Of a stretch of 64,000 bases of DNA, positions 40,831 to 52,578 are shown one piece after another. The notes under the pieces were generated by a model. It did not search any database and had not been told where the DNA came from. It saw nothing but the letters and a program-made list of their open reading frames with translations. Source of the stretch: Novosphingobium sp. (GTDB lineage: Bacteria > Pseudomonadota > Alphaproteobacteria > Sphingomonadales > Sphingomonadaceae); NCBI RefSeq assembly GCF_020852455.1, contig NZ_JADZAT010000014.1, positions 1 through 64,000 of the forward strand, written 5' to 3'. Numbering within the stretch: position 1 is the stretch's first letter; the number at the start of each line of letters is the position of its first letter. The translations under genes were made by a program, and so were the position numbers.

Positions 40831-42765
40831 ATGATCCAGTTTTTCCGCAGGATGTTCGATTCAAAGCTCGGCGTGGGTTTTACCTTGGTCTTTCTTGGCC
40901 TGATCGCGCTGGCGTTTGCCGGCGGCGACATCGCCGGTTCGGGCGGGTTCGGTGCATTCTCCAGCAGCTCGAAGATTGCCCAGGTTGGCGATGACAAGGT
41001 TACCGCGACCGAACTGGACGGCCAGATTCGCCGGATCCTTGACCAGGCCCGGCAGGACAATCCCCGGCTGACAGTCAAGGAGTTCCTGGCCAACGATGGT
41101 CTGGAGCAGGTGCTTTCCTTCGTGATCGACAACAAGGCCGCCCTGCAATGGGGGGAAAAGTACGGGATCTATATCGGTGAGCGCCTGATCGACAGTGAAG
41201 TAGCCAAGGATCCCAAGGTCCAGGCCCCGGACGGCAAGGTCGATCGCACGCTTTACCAGCAGATGCTCAGCCAGCGCGGGATGACCGATGCCGAATACCG
41301 CGGCGAGCTGGCCGAACAGCTGATGACCCGTCAGCTGCTGGGTTCGACGCTGCTTGGCCTGCGTGCGCCCACCAAGGTCACGCGCCGCTATGCCGCTTCG
41401 TTCACCGAGACCCGCAAGGGCGCCATTGTGCTGTTGCCGCCGGCGGCTTTCGCACCGGGAGCGGCGGCCAGCGACGCCGAAGTGCAGGCCTGGTACAACA
41501 ACCACAAGGCCAGCTACATGCTGCCTGAGCGGCGCACGATCCGCTATGCGACCTATACCGATGCCGCGATCAAGAATGTGCCGGTGCCAACCGATGCCGA
41601 AGTGGCGGCGCGCTACAACGCGCAGAAAGCCAAGTTCGCGGCGACTGACAAACGCAAGCTTTCGCAGGTGATTTTCCCGACCGAGGCTGCTGCAAAGCAG
41701 GTTCTGGCTGAAACCGGCGGCGGCAAGGCCCTGGAAGCCGTGGCGCGCAGCAAGGGGCTCGCGGTGGCTGCCCTGGGCAGCCTGACCAAGGATGCCTATG
41801 CCCTGCAAAGCTCGGCGGACAGTGCAAACGCGGTCTTCGCAGCCGAAAACGGCAAGGTGGTTGGACCATTCAAGGCGCCGCTCGGCTGGGTCGTGGTGCG
41901 CGTCGATGGCCGCGAAGCGACGGCCGGCAAGACGCTGGACCAGGCCCGCCCCGAACTGCTCAAGGAACTGGGCGAAGAGAAGCGCCGCGGCGCGATCATC
42001 GAGTTCGGCGCCCGGATTGAAGATGAGCTGAGCAATGGCGCCAGCCTGGCGGATGTCGCCAAGGAACTTGGTCTCGAGGTGGTCGAAACCCCGGCCTTGA
42101 CCAGCGATGGCGCAGTCTTTGGCCAGGACGGCACGGCTGCTCCGGCCCTGCTGGAGCGGATCATTCCGACTGCCTTCCAGGCCGACGGACCAGGCTCCCC
42201 CCAACTCGCCGAAATCGAACCCGGCAAGACCTTCATGATTTTCGATGTGGGCAAGCTCACCCCGGCTGCCCCGCCGCCGCTTGCCGAAATCCGTGACCGC
42301 GTTGCCGAGGATGCGCGCATCGCCAAGGGCGAAAAGGCCGCTGAAGAGGCCGCACGCAAGCTGAAGGGCCAGCTTGAAAAGGGCGTCCCGGTGGATGTCG
42401 CGGTCGCCTCGCTGGGCGTTGCGCTGCCGCCGGTCGATCATGTCACCAAGAACCGGCAGGAACTGCGCCAGATGGGCCAGAATGTGCCGCGTCCGCTGTT
42501 GATGCTGTTCGCCACGGCCAGAGGCAAGGTTACCTTGATGCAGGCACCGCGCGGCCGTGGCTGGTATGTTGTTACGGTGAGTGAAGTGATCCCCGGACCG
42601 GTGCCCAATGACGAGGCGCTCAAGGGCCTATCTGGCGATCTTGAGCAGGCCTATTCGAACGAATACGGCGATGCCATGCGCGCCGCTTTCCGCAATGAGA
42701 TCGGCACCAACCGCAACGAAGACAACGTCAAGAAGCTGGGCACCCAGCTTGCCGGCGGCAATTGA
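40831..42765 (+). CDS. ppiD: PpiD-type periplasmic peptidylprolyl isomerase
   Basis: 644 residues. One N-terminal membrane anchor (VGFTLVFLGLIALAFAGGDIAG) is followed by a SurA-type chaperone domain (KIAQVGDDKVTATELDGQIRRIL, LYQQMLSQRGMTDAEYR) and a weakly conserved parvulin domain (LSQVIFPTEAAAKQVL ... GPFKAPLGWVVVRVDGREA). The last third is an additional helical domain. PpiD assists folding of exported proteins near the Sec translocon. Six bases separate its stop from the trpE GTG, so the two are likely co-transcribed. Confidence 0.94.
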   Translation: MIQFFRRMFDSKLGVGFTLVFLGLIALAFAGGDIAGSGGFGAFSSSSKIAQVGDDKVTATELDGQIRRILDQARQDNPRLTVKEFLANDGLEQVLSFVIDNKAALQWGEKYGIYIGERLIDSEVAKDPKVQAPDGKVDRTLYQQMLSQRGMTDAEYRGELAEQLMTRQLLGSTLLGLRAPTKVTRRYAASFTETRKGAIVLLPPAAFAPGAAASDAEVQAWYNNHKASYMLPERRTIRYATYTDAAIKNVPVPTDAEVAARYNAQKAKFAATDKRKLSQVIFPTEAAAKQVLAETGGGKALEAVARSKGLAVAALGSLTKDAYALQSSADSANAVFAAENGKVVGPFKAPLGWVVVRVDGREATAGKTLDQARPELLKELGEEKRRGAIIEFGARIEDELSNGASLADVAKELGLEVVETPALTSDGAVFGQDGTAAPALLERIIPTAFQADGPGSPQLAEIEPGKTFMIFDVGKLTPAAPPPLAEIRDRVAEDARIAKGEKAAEEAARKLKGQLEKGVPVDVAVASLGVALPPVDHVTKNRQELRQMGQNVPRPLLMLFATARGKVTLMQAPRGRGWYVVTVSEVIPGPVPNDEALKGLSGDLEQAYSNEYGDAMRAAFRNEIGTNRNEDNVKKLGTQLAGGN

Positions 42766-42771
42766 TCTTCG

Positions 42772-44286
42772 GTGAGCGGCACGGCTGAGAACCGCACGGC
42801 AGCGGCCGCGGCGCTCGATCAGGGCAAGGCCGGCGTCATCTGGCGGCGGCTGATTGCCGATTGCGAAACTCCGGTTGGCGCTGCGGCCAAGCTGATGGTC
42901 GAAGGCCGGGGTGACTACCTGCTTGAATCCGTTCAGGGCGGCGAGGTGCGCGGGCGCTACAGCCTGCTGGGGCTGGATCCCGATCTGGTGTTCCGCGCCA
43001 AGGGCGACAGGGCCGAAGTCAATCGCACCTGGCGCCACGATCGCGAAGCTTTTGCCCCGCTGCCGGGCGACAGCCTGGCCGAGTTGCGGGCGCTGGTCGA
43101 ACAATGCCGGTTCGAAGTGCCCCCAGCCCTGCCCCCGGCGCTGGCCTGCCTGGTCGGCTACTTCGGCTATGAAACCTATGGCCTGGTCGAGAAGCTGCCG
43201 CGCCCGGGCGAAAACCCGCTTGAGCTGCCCGATATGCTGTTCGTGCGGCCGGCGCTGGTGCTGATCTTCGACCGGCTAAGCGACGAGCTGTTCGCGGTCG
43301 CCCCGGTCTGGCCGGGTAGCGGATCGAGCGAGGCCACCCTTGGCGCGGCAGAAGATCGGATCGACGCTGCATTGCGCCGCCTGGGCGAGCCACTGGTCCA
43401 GGCTCAGCTGGACGCCAGCCTGCCCGAACCCGCGCTGCAGCCGGTGATGGCACCGGGCCAGTACGGCCAGATGGTGCTGCGCGCGAAGGACTATATCGAG
43501 GCAGGGGACATCTTTCAGGTGGTGCTGGCCCAGCGCTTTACCTGCCCCTTCACCCTGCCCCCGCTGGCACTTTACCGCGCGCTGCGCCGGGTGAACCCAT
43601 CGCCGTTCCTCTATTTCCTTGACCTGCCCGGCTTTGCGCTGACCGGATCGAGCCCCGAGATCCTGGTCCGGGTGCGCGATGCCGAGGTTACCATTCGCCC
43701 GATCGCCGGCACCCGTCCGCGCGGCAAAACACCCGAAGAGGACCGCGAAAACGAAGCCAGCCTGCTCGCCGATCCCAAGGAACGCGCCGAGCACCTGATG
43801 TTGCTTGACCTGGGCCGGAACGACGTTGGCCGGGTGGCCACCGCCGGATCGGTCAAGGTAACCGAGAGCTACACGATCGAGCGCTATAGCCACGTGATGC
43901 ACATCGTCTCCAACGTGGTCGGCCAGCTCGATAGCGCCAATCACGATGCGATCGACGCGGTCTTCGCGGGTTTCCCGGCCGGGACGGTCAGCGGCGCGCC
44001 CAAGGTCCGCGCGGCTGAGATCATCGCCGAGCTCGAACCCGAAACGCGCGGCGCCTATGCCGGCGGGGTCGGTTATTTCGCCCCGGACGGCAACCTCGAC
44101 AGCTGCATCGTGCTGCGCACCGGGGTGATCAAGGACGGCGTGCTGCACGTCCAGGCCGGTGCAGGGATCGTGGCTGACAGCAATCCAGACTACGAACAGC
44201 GCGAGTGCGAAGCCAAGGCTGGAGCACTGATTGCGGCCGCAAGGGAAGCTGTGCGGGTGGCTGGTGAAGCCGGTTTTGGGCAGTGA
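42772..44286 (+). CDS. trpE: Anthranilate synthase component I
   Basis: First step of tryptophan synthesis: chorismate to anthranilate with ammonia from TrpG. 504 residues starting at GTG 42772. The tryptophan-feedback region LLESVQGGEVRGRYSLLGL is intact, and the chorismate-binding core is complete: AGDIFQVVLAQRF, GSSPEILVRV, RPIAGTRPRG, ERAEHLMLLDLGRNDVGRV, GTVSGAPKVRAAEII. Separated from trpG by four unrelated genes. The stop overlaps the ASCH gene start (GTGA). Confidence 0.97.
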   Translation: MSGTAENRTAAAAALDQGKAGVIWRRLIADCETPVGAAAKLMVEGRGDYLLESVQGGEVRGRYSLLGLDPDLVFRAKGDRAEVNRTWRHDREAFAPLPGDSLAELRALVEQCRFEVPPALPPALACLVGYFGYETYGLVEKLPRPGENPLELPDMLFVRPALVLIFDRLSDELFAVAPVWPGSGSSEATLGAAEDRIDAALRRLGEPLVQAQLDASLPEPALQPVMAPGQYGQMVLRAKDYIEAGDIFQVVLAQRFTCPFTLPPLALYRALRRVNPSPFLYFLDLPGFALTGSSPEILVRVRDAEVTIRPIAGTRPRGKTPEEDRENEASLLADPKERAEHLMLLDLGRNDVGRVATAGSVKVTESYTIERYSHVMHIVSNVVGQLDSANHDAIDAVFAGFPAGTVSGAPKVRAAEIIAELEPETRGAYAGGVGYFAPDGNLDSCIVLRTGVIKDGVLHVQAGAGIVADSNPDYEQRECEAKAGALIAAAREAVRVAGEAGFGQ

Positions 44287-44669
44287 ACCCATATTGGGAA
44301 ACCCTCGAAAGGTTTTCCTTCGGCGATTCTACTGAAATGGCTGACCGGTTGCTGGCTTACGTGCTGGCCGGGGCGAAGCGCGCGACCTGCTGGTCGGTGG
44401 CCGATGGCCAGCAGACCCATGTCGGCAAGCAGATGGTTGTGCTCAATGGGAGCGGCAAGCCCCGTGCGATCGTTCAAACCCTCGAACTCGAACAACGCCG
44501 ATTTTGTGATGTCGATCTGCAATTCGCGATCGATGAAGGTGAAGGCGATGAGACACTCGAAGACTGGCGCCGCGGGCATCGCGGCTACTTTGAGCGAAAT
44601 GGTGGCTTCGATCCCGAAATGATGCTGTGGTGTGAGCGATTCAGGCTGATCGATGTGATCGGTGATTAG
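44283..44669 (+). CDS. ASCH domain protein
   Basis: 128 residues from GTG 44283, overlapping the trpE stop. ASCH pattern: FGDSTEMADRLLAYVLAGAKRATCWS, VVLNGSGKPRAIVQTLELEQRRFCDVD, and GEGDETLEDWRRGHRGYFER. ASCH domains are PUA-like and thought to bind RNA or modified nucleosides; some are amidohydrolases for N4-acetylcytidine. It begins the four-gene insertion within the trp genes. Confidence 0.9.
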   Translation: MNPYWETLERFSFGDSTEMADRLLAYVLAGAKRATCWSVADGQQTHVGKQMVVLNGSGKPRAIVQTLELEQRRFCDVDLQFAIDEGEGDETLEDWRRGHRGYFERNGGFDPEMMLWCERFRLIDVIGD

Positions 44670-44679
44670 GAGCGCGTTG

Positions 44680-45528
44680 ATGACGGGCAAAGTTGCACTG
44701 GTAACGGGCTGTTCGACCGGGGTTGGCCTTCACACCGCAATCAGGCTGGCCGAAGCTGGCTATTCTGTTGTCGCGACAATGCGCGATGTGGCCAAGCAGC
44801 AGGCTTTGCTGAATGAGGCTACGAGGGTCGGCGTTACGGTCGAAGTGAAAGTGCTCGATGTCTGTTCGCAGGCTTCGATCGAAGCGGCAGTCGCCGACGT
44901 CATGGCCCTACACGGGCGGATCGACTTGCTGGTCAACAATGCCGGGGCCGGTTTCCTGGGTTCGGTCGAACAGACCAGCGATGCTGACCTGCGGCGGACA
45001 ATGGAAACCAACTTCTTCGGCGTCTGGAACCTGACCAAGGCGGTCTTGCCGCATATGCGCGCGGCGGGCAGCGGGCGGATCATTTCAGTGACCAGCGTTG
45101 GCGGGCTGCTTGGCCAGCCCTTTAACGAAGCCTATTGCGCGGCAAAGTTCGCGGTGGAAGGGATGATGGAAGGCCTTGCGCCGCTGGCACAGCAGTTCGG
45201 CGTGCAGGTCTGTCTGGTCGAACCGGGACCGATCAACACCGAATTTGTCGCCTCGGTCCGGTCAAGCTCGCAGGCCGCGCTGGCGACCATGGCAGAGCCC
45301 TACGCCACTCTGGCGCAGCGCTATATGGCCGCATCAGGCAATGTCTTTGCAACCCATGGCCAGACCGGCGATGATATCGCCCGGATCATCGCCGCACTGG
45401 CTGCCGTCGATAGCCCGGATTTCCGCACCATTACTTCGGATTTTGCGATGGCGACGGTGGCCAGCAAAGTCGTCGATCGCACTGGAAATTCGGTGATCGA
45501 AGCATTTGCCAACCGGCTCAAGGGATAG
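44680..45528 (+). CDS. Short-chain dehydrogenase/reductase
   Basis: 282 residues from ATG 44680, which has AGGAG eight bases upstream (a GTG at 44662 also lies in frame). Rossmann motif VTGCSTGVGLHTAIRLA, NNAGAGFLG, catalytic Ser region ISVTSVGG and YxxxK in YCAAKFAVEG. It is a classical SDR, probably NADP-dependent; the substrate cannot be told. It lies within the trpE-trpG interval. Confidence 0.92.
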   Translation: MTGKVALVTGCSTGVGLHTAIRLAEAGYSVVATMRDVAKQQALLNEATRVGVTVEVKVLDVCSQASIEAAVADVMALHGRIDLLVNNAGAGFLGSVEQTSDADLRRTMETNFFGVWNLTKAVLPHMRAAGSGRIISVTSVGGLLGQPFNEAYCAAKFAVEGMMEGLAPLAQQFGVQVCLVEPGPINTEFVASVRSSSQAALATMAEPYATLAQRYMAASGNVFATHGQTGDDIARIIAALAAVDSPDFRTITSDFAMATVASKVVDRTGNSVIEAFANRLKG

Positions 45529-45531
45529 AAC

Positions 45532-47570
<2,039 letters not shown>

Positions 47571-47633
47571 CCCTTCGCCCCATCAAGCAAGCTTATCTGG
47601 CAAATCGCTGCTGCCGCCGCTAAGGGCGCCTGC

Positions 47634-48218
47634 ATGATCCTGGTTATCGACAACTACGACAGCTTCACCTGGAACCTGGTCCATTATCTGATGGAACTGG
47701 GCGCGGAAGTGCGGGTGGAGCGCAACGATGCGATCTCGGCCGGACAGGCGATCAGCAGCGGGGCCAAGGGTTTCCTGATCTCGCCCGGCCCCTGTACTCC
47801 CAACGAAGCCGGGATCAGCCTTGATCTGGTCGCGGCCTGCGAAGCGGCGAAGCTGCCGCTGCTGGGCGTGTGCCTGGGCCACCAGTCGATCGGTCAGCAT
47901 TTTGGCGGGCAGGTCGTGCGCGGCGGGCTGATGCACGGCAAGACCTCGCCCGTTACTCACGACGGGACCGGGATCTTTGCTGGTATCCCCTCACCCTTCA
48001 ACGCCACGCGCTATCACTCGCTGATCGTCGATGATGTGCCCGATGGCCTGGTTACCAACTGCACCAGCGACGATGGCCATGTGATGGGCTTTCGCCACCG
48101 GGATCTGCCGATCCACGGTGTGCAGTTCCACCCAGAAAGCATCGCCACCGAACACGGTCACGCGATGCTGGCCAACTTCCTCAGGATCTGCGGCCTGCCG
48201 GTGAAGGAACTGGCGTGA
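47634..48218 (+). CDS. trpG: Anthranilate synthase component II (glutamine amidotransferase)
   Basis: 194 residues supplying ammonia from glutamine to TrpE. Class I amidotransferase motifs: [15 protein letters not shown], oxyanion [12 protein letters not shown], nucleophile in [17 protein letters not shown], and catalytic His/Glu in [13 protein letters not shown]. In this family the same subunit may also serve para-aminobenzoate synthase (PabA); position before trpD and trpC supports TrpG. The stop overlaps the trpD GTG. Confidence 0.95.
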   Translation: MILVIDNYDSFTWNLVHYLMELGAEVRVERNDAISAGQAISSGAKGFLISPGPCTPNEAGISLDLVAACEAAKLPLLGVCLGHQSIGQHFGGQVVRGGLMHGKTSPVTHDGTGIFAGIPSPFNATRYHSLIVDDVPDGLVTNCTSDDGHVMGFRHRDLPIHGVQFHPESIATEHGHAMLANFLRICGLPVKELA

Positions 48219-49180
48219 GCCTGACCTTGACCGAAGCCCAGGCGCTGTTCGGGCGCATGCTCGATGGCGATATGGGCGACGAAGAAATCCGTGATGTGCT
48301 GGTCGAGCTGGCCGATCGCGGCGAGACTGCGGCCGAGATTGCCGGAGCCGTCAAAGCCATGCGCGAACGGATGAAGCGGATCGCCGCCCCTGATGGGGCA
48401 ATCGACGTCTGCGGAACTGGCGGCGATGGTCAGCACTCGCTCAATGTTTCTACCGCCGTTGCGCTGGTGGTTGCCGCTTGCGACGTGCCGGTGGCCAAGC
48501 ACGGCAACCGCGCGGCCAGCAGCCAGGCAGGCGGGGCCGACACGCTCGAGGCGCTGGGGCTCAACCTGACCCGCGCCAGCGAACTGGCCGAACAGACCCT
48601 GCCCGACCTTGGCATCGCCTTCCTGTTCGCCCAGGCTCACCATCCGGCACTTGCCCGGGTTGGGCCGATCCGCAAGGCGCTTGGCCGGCGCACGATCTTC
48701 AACTTTTGTGGCCCGCTGGCCAATCCAGCCGGGGTCACGCGCCAGCTGGTCGGCGTGGCCCATCCCAACCTGATCGCGCTCTACCGTGAAGCGATGGAGC
48801 TGCTCGGCAGCGAAAGCGCCCTGATCGTTTCGGGTGAGGAAGGGCTCGACGAACTGTCGATCGCCGGAGCCAGCTATTGCGCCGCGATCGGCCTGCCGCA
48901 TTTCCCCGGCCAGGTGATCCCCGGCGATGCAGGACTGCTGCCGCACCCGCTGGAAGACCTGCGCGGCGGTGATGCCCAGTTCAACGCCGCCGCCCTGCGC
49001 CGTCTGCTCGATGGCGAACGCGGTGCCTATCGCGACGCCGTTCTGCTCAATTCCGCAGCCGCGCTGATCGTCGCCGGCCAGGCCGAAGACTGGTTTGAAG
49101 GTGCCGAAGAAGCCGCCGAAGCGATCGACAAGGGTCTGGCCAAGGCGTTGCTGGACTGCTGGATCGAGACTGTGAAATGA
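48215..49180 (+). CDS. trpD: Anthranilate phosphoribosyltransferase
   Basis: Transfers phosphoribose to anthranilate. 321 residues from GTG 48215 in a GTGA overlap. Motifs: [24 protein letters not shown] (PRPP site), [46 protein letters not shown] and EGLDELS. Coupled to trpG before and trpC after by four-base overlaps. Confidence 0.97.
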   Translation: MSLTLTEAQALFGRMLDGDMGDEEIRDVLVELADRGETAAEIAGAVKAMRERMKRIAAPDGAIDVCGTGGDGQHSLNVSTAVALVVAACDVPVAKHGNRAASSQAGGADTLEALGLNLTRASELAEQTLPDLGIAFLFAQAHHPALARVGPIRKALGRRTIFNFCGPLANPAGVTRQLVGVAHPNLIALYREAMELLGSESALIVSGEEGLDELSIAGASYCAAIGLPHFPGQVIPGDAGLLPHPLEDLRGGDAQFNAAALRRLLDGERGAYRDAVLLNSAAALIVAGQAEDWFEGAEEAAEAIDKGLAKALLDCWIETVK

Positions 49181-49968
49181 CCGACAAACTCGCCGAGATC
49201 TGCGCCACCAAGGCCGATGAAGTTGCCGCGCGCAAACCGCTGGCCTCGTTGGCTGATCTGGATGCCCGGGCTGCCGGGCAAAGCGCGCCGCGCGGGTTTG
49301 AGGCGGCATTGCGGGCCAAGGCGGCCACTGGTTTCGCGCTGATTGCGGAAATCAAGAAGGCCAGTCCTTCGAAGGGGCTGATCCGGGCCGATTTCGATCC
49401 TCCGGCGCATGCCAGGGCCTATCAGGCGGGCGGTGCGGCCTGTCTTTCGGTGCTGACCGACGCGCCCTATTTTCAGGGGCATGAAGACTATCTGATCGCC
49501 GCGCGCGCTGCTTGCGACTTGCCGGTTCTGCGCAAGGATTTCATGGTCGATCCCTGGCAAGTCGCCGAAGCCCGCGCGATCGGTGCCGATGCGATCCTGA
49601 TCATCGTCGCCGCCCTGGACGACGGCCAGATGGCTGAGATCGAAACTGCGGCGATCGAACGCGGGATGGATGTGCTGGTCGAAGTTCACAACGAAGCCGA
49701 AATGGAGCGCGCAGCCAACCTGCGCAGCCACCTGATCGGGGTCAACAACCGCGACCTCAAGCGGTTCGTGACCGATCTGGCCACGACCGAGCGGCTGGCG
49801 GCCATGGCCCCCGCAGGAGCGCTGCTGGTCAGTGAGAGCGGGATCAACAGCCATGCTGACCTGCTGCGGCTTGAACAGTGCGGCACCCGCACATTCCTGG
49901 TGGGCGAAAGCCTGATGCGCCAGCATGACGTTGCAGCGGCCACCCGCATGTTGCTGACTGGCGTCTAG
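49177..49968 (+). CDS. trpC: Indole-3-glycerol phosphate synthase
   Basis: 263 residues, single-domain TrpC (no TrpF fused). Motifs: [73 protein letters not shown] and [15 protein letters not shown]. Catalyses ring closure to indole-3-glycerol phosphate. Starts at ATG 49177 inside the trpD stop. 149 bases separate it from moaC. Confidence 0.97.
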   Translation: MTDKLAEICATKADEVAARKPLASLADLDARAAGQSAPRGFEAALRAKAATGFALIAEIKKASPSKGLIRADFDPPAHARAYQAGGAACLSVLTDAPYFQGHEDYLIAARAACDLPVLRKDFMVDPWQVAEARAIGADAILIIVAALDDGQMAEIETAAIERGMDVLVEVHNEAEMERAANLRSHLIGVNNRDLKRFVTDLATTERLAAMAPAGALLVSESGINSHADLLRLEQCGTRTFLVGESLMRQHDVAAATRMLLTGV

Positions 49969-50076
49969 GCCTGTCCTACAGCGCGGCAATCTGCCATGCT
50001 GTGCGGCATGACCGTGCCCCGCCCTTCCCGCTCTTGCCACACATCAAAGGCAGCAGGATTTTGGACCTTTAGAACA

Positions 50077-50094
50077 GTGTCCATTGTGTCCATT
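50077..50094. repeat. Short tandem repeat upstream of moaC
   Basis: GTGTCCATT occurs twice head to tail, 24 bases before the moaC start. A 41-codon frame from ATG at about 49997 runs through it and ends overlapping the moaC start, but it has no recognisable content. Confidence 0.4.
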
Positions 50095-50117
50095 CGTTCA
50101 AGGCGATTGACCGGAAT

Positions 50118-50591
50118 ATGAACAAGCTCACCCATCTTGATGATCAGGGCAAGGCCCGGATGGTCGATATCGGCGGCAAGGCGGAAAGCCAGCGCGTCGC
50201 CGTGGCCGAGGGCCGGATCGCCATGTCGCCGACTGCCCTGGCGGCGATCCGCGATGGTTCCGTGCCCAAGGGCGATGTGCTGGCTGCGGGGCGGATCGCC
50301 GGGATCATGGCGGCCAAGAAGACCGCCGAATTGATTCCGCTGTGCCATCCGCTGGCGCTGGATGCGGTGACGGTGGATTTCGTGCTGGAAGATCAGGGCG
50401 TGAGAGTCACCGCCAGCGCAGCGCTGACCGGCCGCACCGGGGTCGAGATGGAAGCGCTGACCGCAGTCTCGGTCGCGCTGCTGACGATTTACGACATGGC
50501 CAAGGCTATTGATAAAGGCATGGTCATTTCGGCCGTACGTCTGATCGAGAAGCGTGGCGGCAAGTCCGGCCACTGGAAGGCGGCGGACTGA
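50118..50591 (+). CDS. moaC: Cyclic pyranopterin monophosphate synthase
   Basis: MoaC acts with MoaA in the first step of molybdenum cofactor synthesis. 157 residues: [21 protein letters not shown] at the start, [49 protein letters not shown] and [16 protein letters not shown] end. The stop overlaps the moeA start (TGATG). The other moa genes are elsewhere. Confidence 0.97.
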   Translation: MNKLTHLDDQGKARMVDIGGKAESQRVAVAEGRIAMSPTALAAIRDGSVPKGDVLAAGRIAGIMAAKKTAELIPLCHPLALDAVTVDFVLEDQGVRVTASAALTGRTGVEMEALTAVSVALLTIYDMAKAIDKGMVISAVRLIEKRGGKSGHWKAAD

Positions 50592-51793
50592 TGGCGCTGC
50601 TGCCGGTTAACGAAGCCCAGGTCCGCCTGCTGGCCCTGGCCAAACCACTGCCGATCGAACGCGTTCCGGTGGCCGAAGCACTCGGGCGGTTCCTGGCCGA
50701 GCCGCTGGTTGCTGCACGCACTCAGCCTCCGGCGGATCTTTCGGCCATGGACGGCTATGCGCTGCGTCAGACTGACATGCCCGGCCCGTGGCGGGTAATC
50801 GGCGAAAGTTCCTGCGGCCATCCGTTCACCGGCACGTGCGGCGCGGGCGAAGCGGTGCGGATCGCGACCGGCGCACTGATGCCGGATGGTGCCGACATGG
50901 TGCTGATGCAGGAAGATGCGGCGCGTGACGGAGACGACCTGGCGCTCACCGGTACCCCGCCCGGTCCGCTGGGCAAGCACATCCGCCGCAAGGGCAATGA
51001 CTTTGCCAAGGGTGCCCAGCTGCTGCCCGCCGGGTCCCGGCTGGGGCCGGGTCAGCTCGCGCTGGTGCTCAGCGCCGGGCACAATTTCGCAGCGGTGCGC
51101 CGTCCGCCCAGGATCGCGATCATCGACAGCGGTGATGAACTGTCCGAGGATGCCGGCAACTGCGCCGATCACCAGATCCCGGCCAGCAACGGCGTCATGC
51201 TCGAAGCATTGGTGCGGCAGGCCGTGCCGTGCGAGGTTGAGCGGATCGGCCCGGTGATTGACCGGATGGACGCGCTCGCTGCCGCTTTGCAGCAAGCGGA
51301 AGGTGCGGATGTTATCGTTACCAGCGGCGGGGCTTCGGTCGGCGAACATGACCTTATCCGCCCGGCGCTTGCCGAATGGGGTGCGACGCTCGATTTCTGG
51401 AAAGTGGCGATCAAGCCGGGCAAGCCGATCATGGTCGCGACTCGCGGCCATCAGGTGGTGGTCGGGCTGCCGGGCAATCCGGTTTCAAGCCACGTCACCG
51501 CCTACCTGTTCCTGCTGCCGCTACTGCGCGCGCTGCTGGGCGCGGTGCAGCCCTTGCCGCAGCCGATTGCGGCCCGGGCAGCCGAAGCCCTGCCCGCAGG
51601 CGGTCCGCGTCAGGAGTTCCAGCGGGCGCATTTTGACGGAATTCAGGCCACCTCGCGGCTGAATCAGGACAGCGGCGCGCTGGGAGCGTTGGCCCGGGCC
51701 AATGCCTTGATCGATCGCCCGATCGATGCCCCGGCCGTTGAAGCCGGTGGGGTGATTTCACTCTATCTGCTCGAAAATGGCGGTATTGCTTGA
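50591..51793 (+). CDS. moeA: Molybdopterin molybdenumtransferase
   Basis: MoeA inserts molybdate into adenylylated molybdopterin. 400 residues: early FLAEPLVAARTQPPADLSAMDGYALR, ATGALMPDGADMVLMQED, then the MoCF-binding core VTSGGASVGEHDLIRPAL, KVAIKPGKPIMVA and GLPGNPVSSHVTAYLFL, and a C-terminal beta domain. Translationally coupled to moaC. 48 bases precede the lexA control region. Confidence 0.97.
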   Translation: MALLPVNEAQVRLLALAKPLPIERVPVAEALGRFLAEPLVAARTQPPADLSAMDGYALRQTDMPGPWRVIGESSCGHPFTGTCGAGEAVRIATGALMPDGADMVLMQEDAARDGDDLALTGTPPGPLGKHIRRKGNDFAKGAQLLPAGSRLGPGQLALVLSAGHNFAAVRRPPRIAIIDSGDELSEDAGNCADHQIPASNGVMLEALVRQAVPCEVERIGPVIDRMDALAAALQQAEGADVIVTSGGASVGEHDLIRPALAEWGATLDFWKVAIKPGKPIMVATRGHQVVVGLPGNPVSSHVTAYLFLLPLLRALLGAVQPLPQPIAARAAEALPAGGPRQEFQRAHFDGIQATSRLNQDSGALGALARANALIDRPIDAPAVEAGGVISLYLLENGGIA

Positions 51794-51817
51794 CTGGAAC
51801 GAATCTGTTGCTTAATT

Positions 51818-51832
51818 GTTCCGCATTCGTTC
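51818..51832 (+). promoter_or_regulatory. LexA-binding SOS box 1
   Basis: GTTC-CGCATTC-GTTC fits the alphaproteobacterial LexA consensus GTTC-N7-GTTC exactly. It lies 57 bases before the lexA ATG and implies autoregulation and DNA-damage induction. Confidence 0.88.
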
Positions 51833-51835
51833 ACT

Positions 51836-51850
51836 GAACGGTGCCGGAAC
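51836..51850 (-). promoter_or_regulatory. LexA-binding SOS box 2
   Basis: GAAC-GGTGCCG-GAAC, which on the opposite strand reads GTTC-N7-GTTC. It starts 18 bases after the start of box 1, less than two helical turns, in inverted orientation, so two LexA dimers could bind side by side. Confidence 0.8.
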
Positions 51851-51888
51851 ATTCCGCTCCAGCCCGTTCCAATCGGAGTGAGGCAGGC

Positions 51889-52578
51889 ATGCTGACCCGC
51901 AAGCAGCACGAACTGATCCGCTATATTCAGGCCAAGCTTGAAGAGACCGGGGTTTCTCCCTCGTTTGAGGAAATGAAGGAAGCGCTCGATCTCAAGTCCA
52001 AGTCGGGCGTGCACCGCCTGATTTCTGCTCTGGAAGAACGCGGGTTCATTCGCCGCCTGCCCAATCGGGCGCGCGCGCTCGAAGTGCTCAAGCAGCCAGA
52101 GGATGTGACCAGCAAGGCTCCGCGGGCCGCGAACTCGAACGCTCCTGCTGCGGCGGTGATCCGCCCGCCCGAGGCCAGGCCGGCTCCGGCCAATGATGTG
52201 ATCGAAATCCCGCTGCATGGCCGGATCGCTGCCGGTGTGCCGATTGAGGCGCTGGAAACGTCGGCCATGCTGCCCGTCCCTGCTGCGCTGCTTGGCTCGG
52301 GTGAGCACTATGCGCTTGAAGTATCCGGCGATTCGATGATCGAAGCCGGGATCCTTGATGGCGATTATGCCCTGATCCGCCGGACCGACAGCGCCCGTGA
52401 TGGTGAAATCGTGGTCGCACTGGTACGCGGCGAGGAAGCGACGCTCAAGTACCTGCGGCGCGAGAACGGCCGGGTCCGGCTCGATCCCGCCAATGCCGCC
52501 TACGAACCGCAGATCTACGATCCGCGTGAAGTGGTGGTCCAGGGCAAGCTCGCTGGCCTGCTGCGGCGCTATCACTGA
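51889..52578 (+). CDS. lexA: SOS repressor LexA
   Basis: 229 residues from ATG 51889, with GGAGTGAGG just upstream; an in-frame GTG at 51841 would lie inside an SOS box. N-terminal winged helix ([28 protein letters not shown]), cleavage site A115-G116 (RIAAGVP), catalytic Ser149 (VSGDSM) and Lys187 (EATLKYL). LexA represses DNA-damage genes until RecA filaments trigger self-cleavage. The Ala/Pro-rich linker between domains is somewhat long. The end overlaps comEC by 7 bases. Confidence 0.97.
   Translation: MLTRKQHELIRYIQAKLEETGVSPSFEEMKEALDLKSKSGVHRLISALEERGFIRRLPNRARALEVLKQPEDVTSKAPRAANSNAPAAAVIRPPEARPAPANDVIEIPLHGRIAAGVPIEALETSAMLPVPAALLGSGEHYALEVSGDSMIEAGILDGDYALIRRTDSARDGEIVVALVRGEEATLKYLRRENGRVRLDPANAAYEPQIYDPREVVVQGKLAGLLRRYH

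Noticed and set aside
40861..42441. 526-residue minus-strand frame
   Set aside because: Antisense to ppiD, arising from codon bias.
49997..50120. 41-codon frame overlapping the moaC start
   Set aside because: No Shine-Dalgarno, no recognisable content; runs over a tandem repeat.
51841..51888. GTG 51841 as the lexA start
   Set aside because: Lies inside SOS box 2 and adds residues not seen in LexA; ATG 51889 has a good Shine-Dalgarno.
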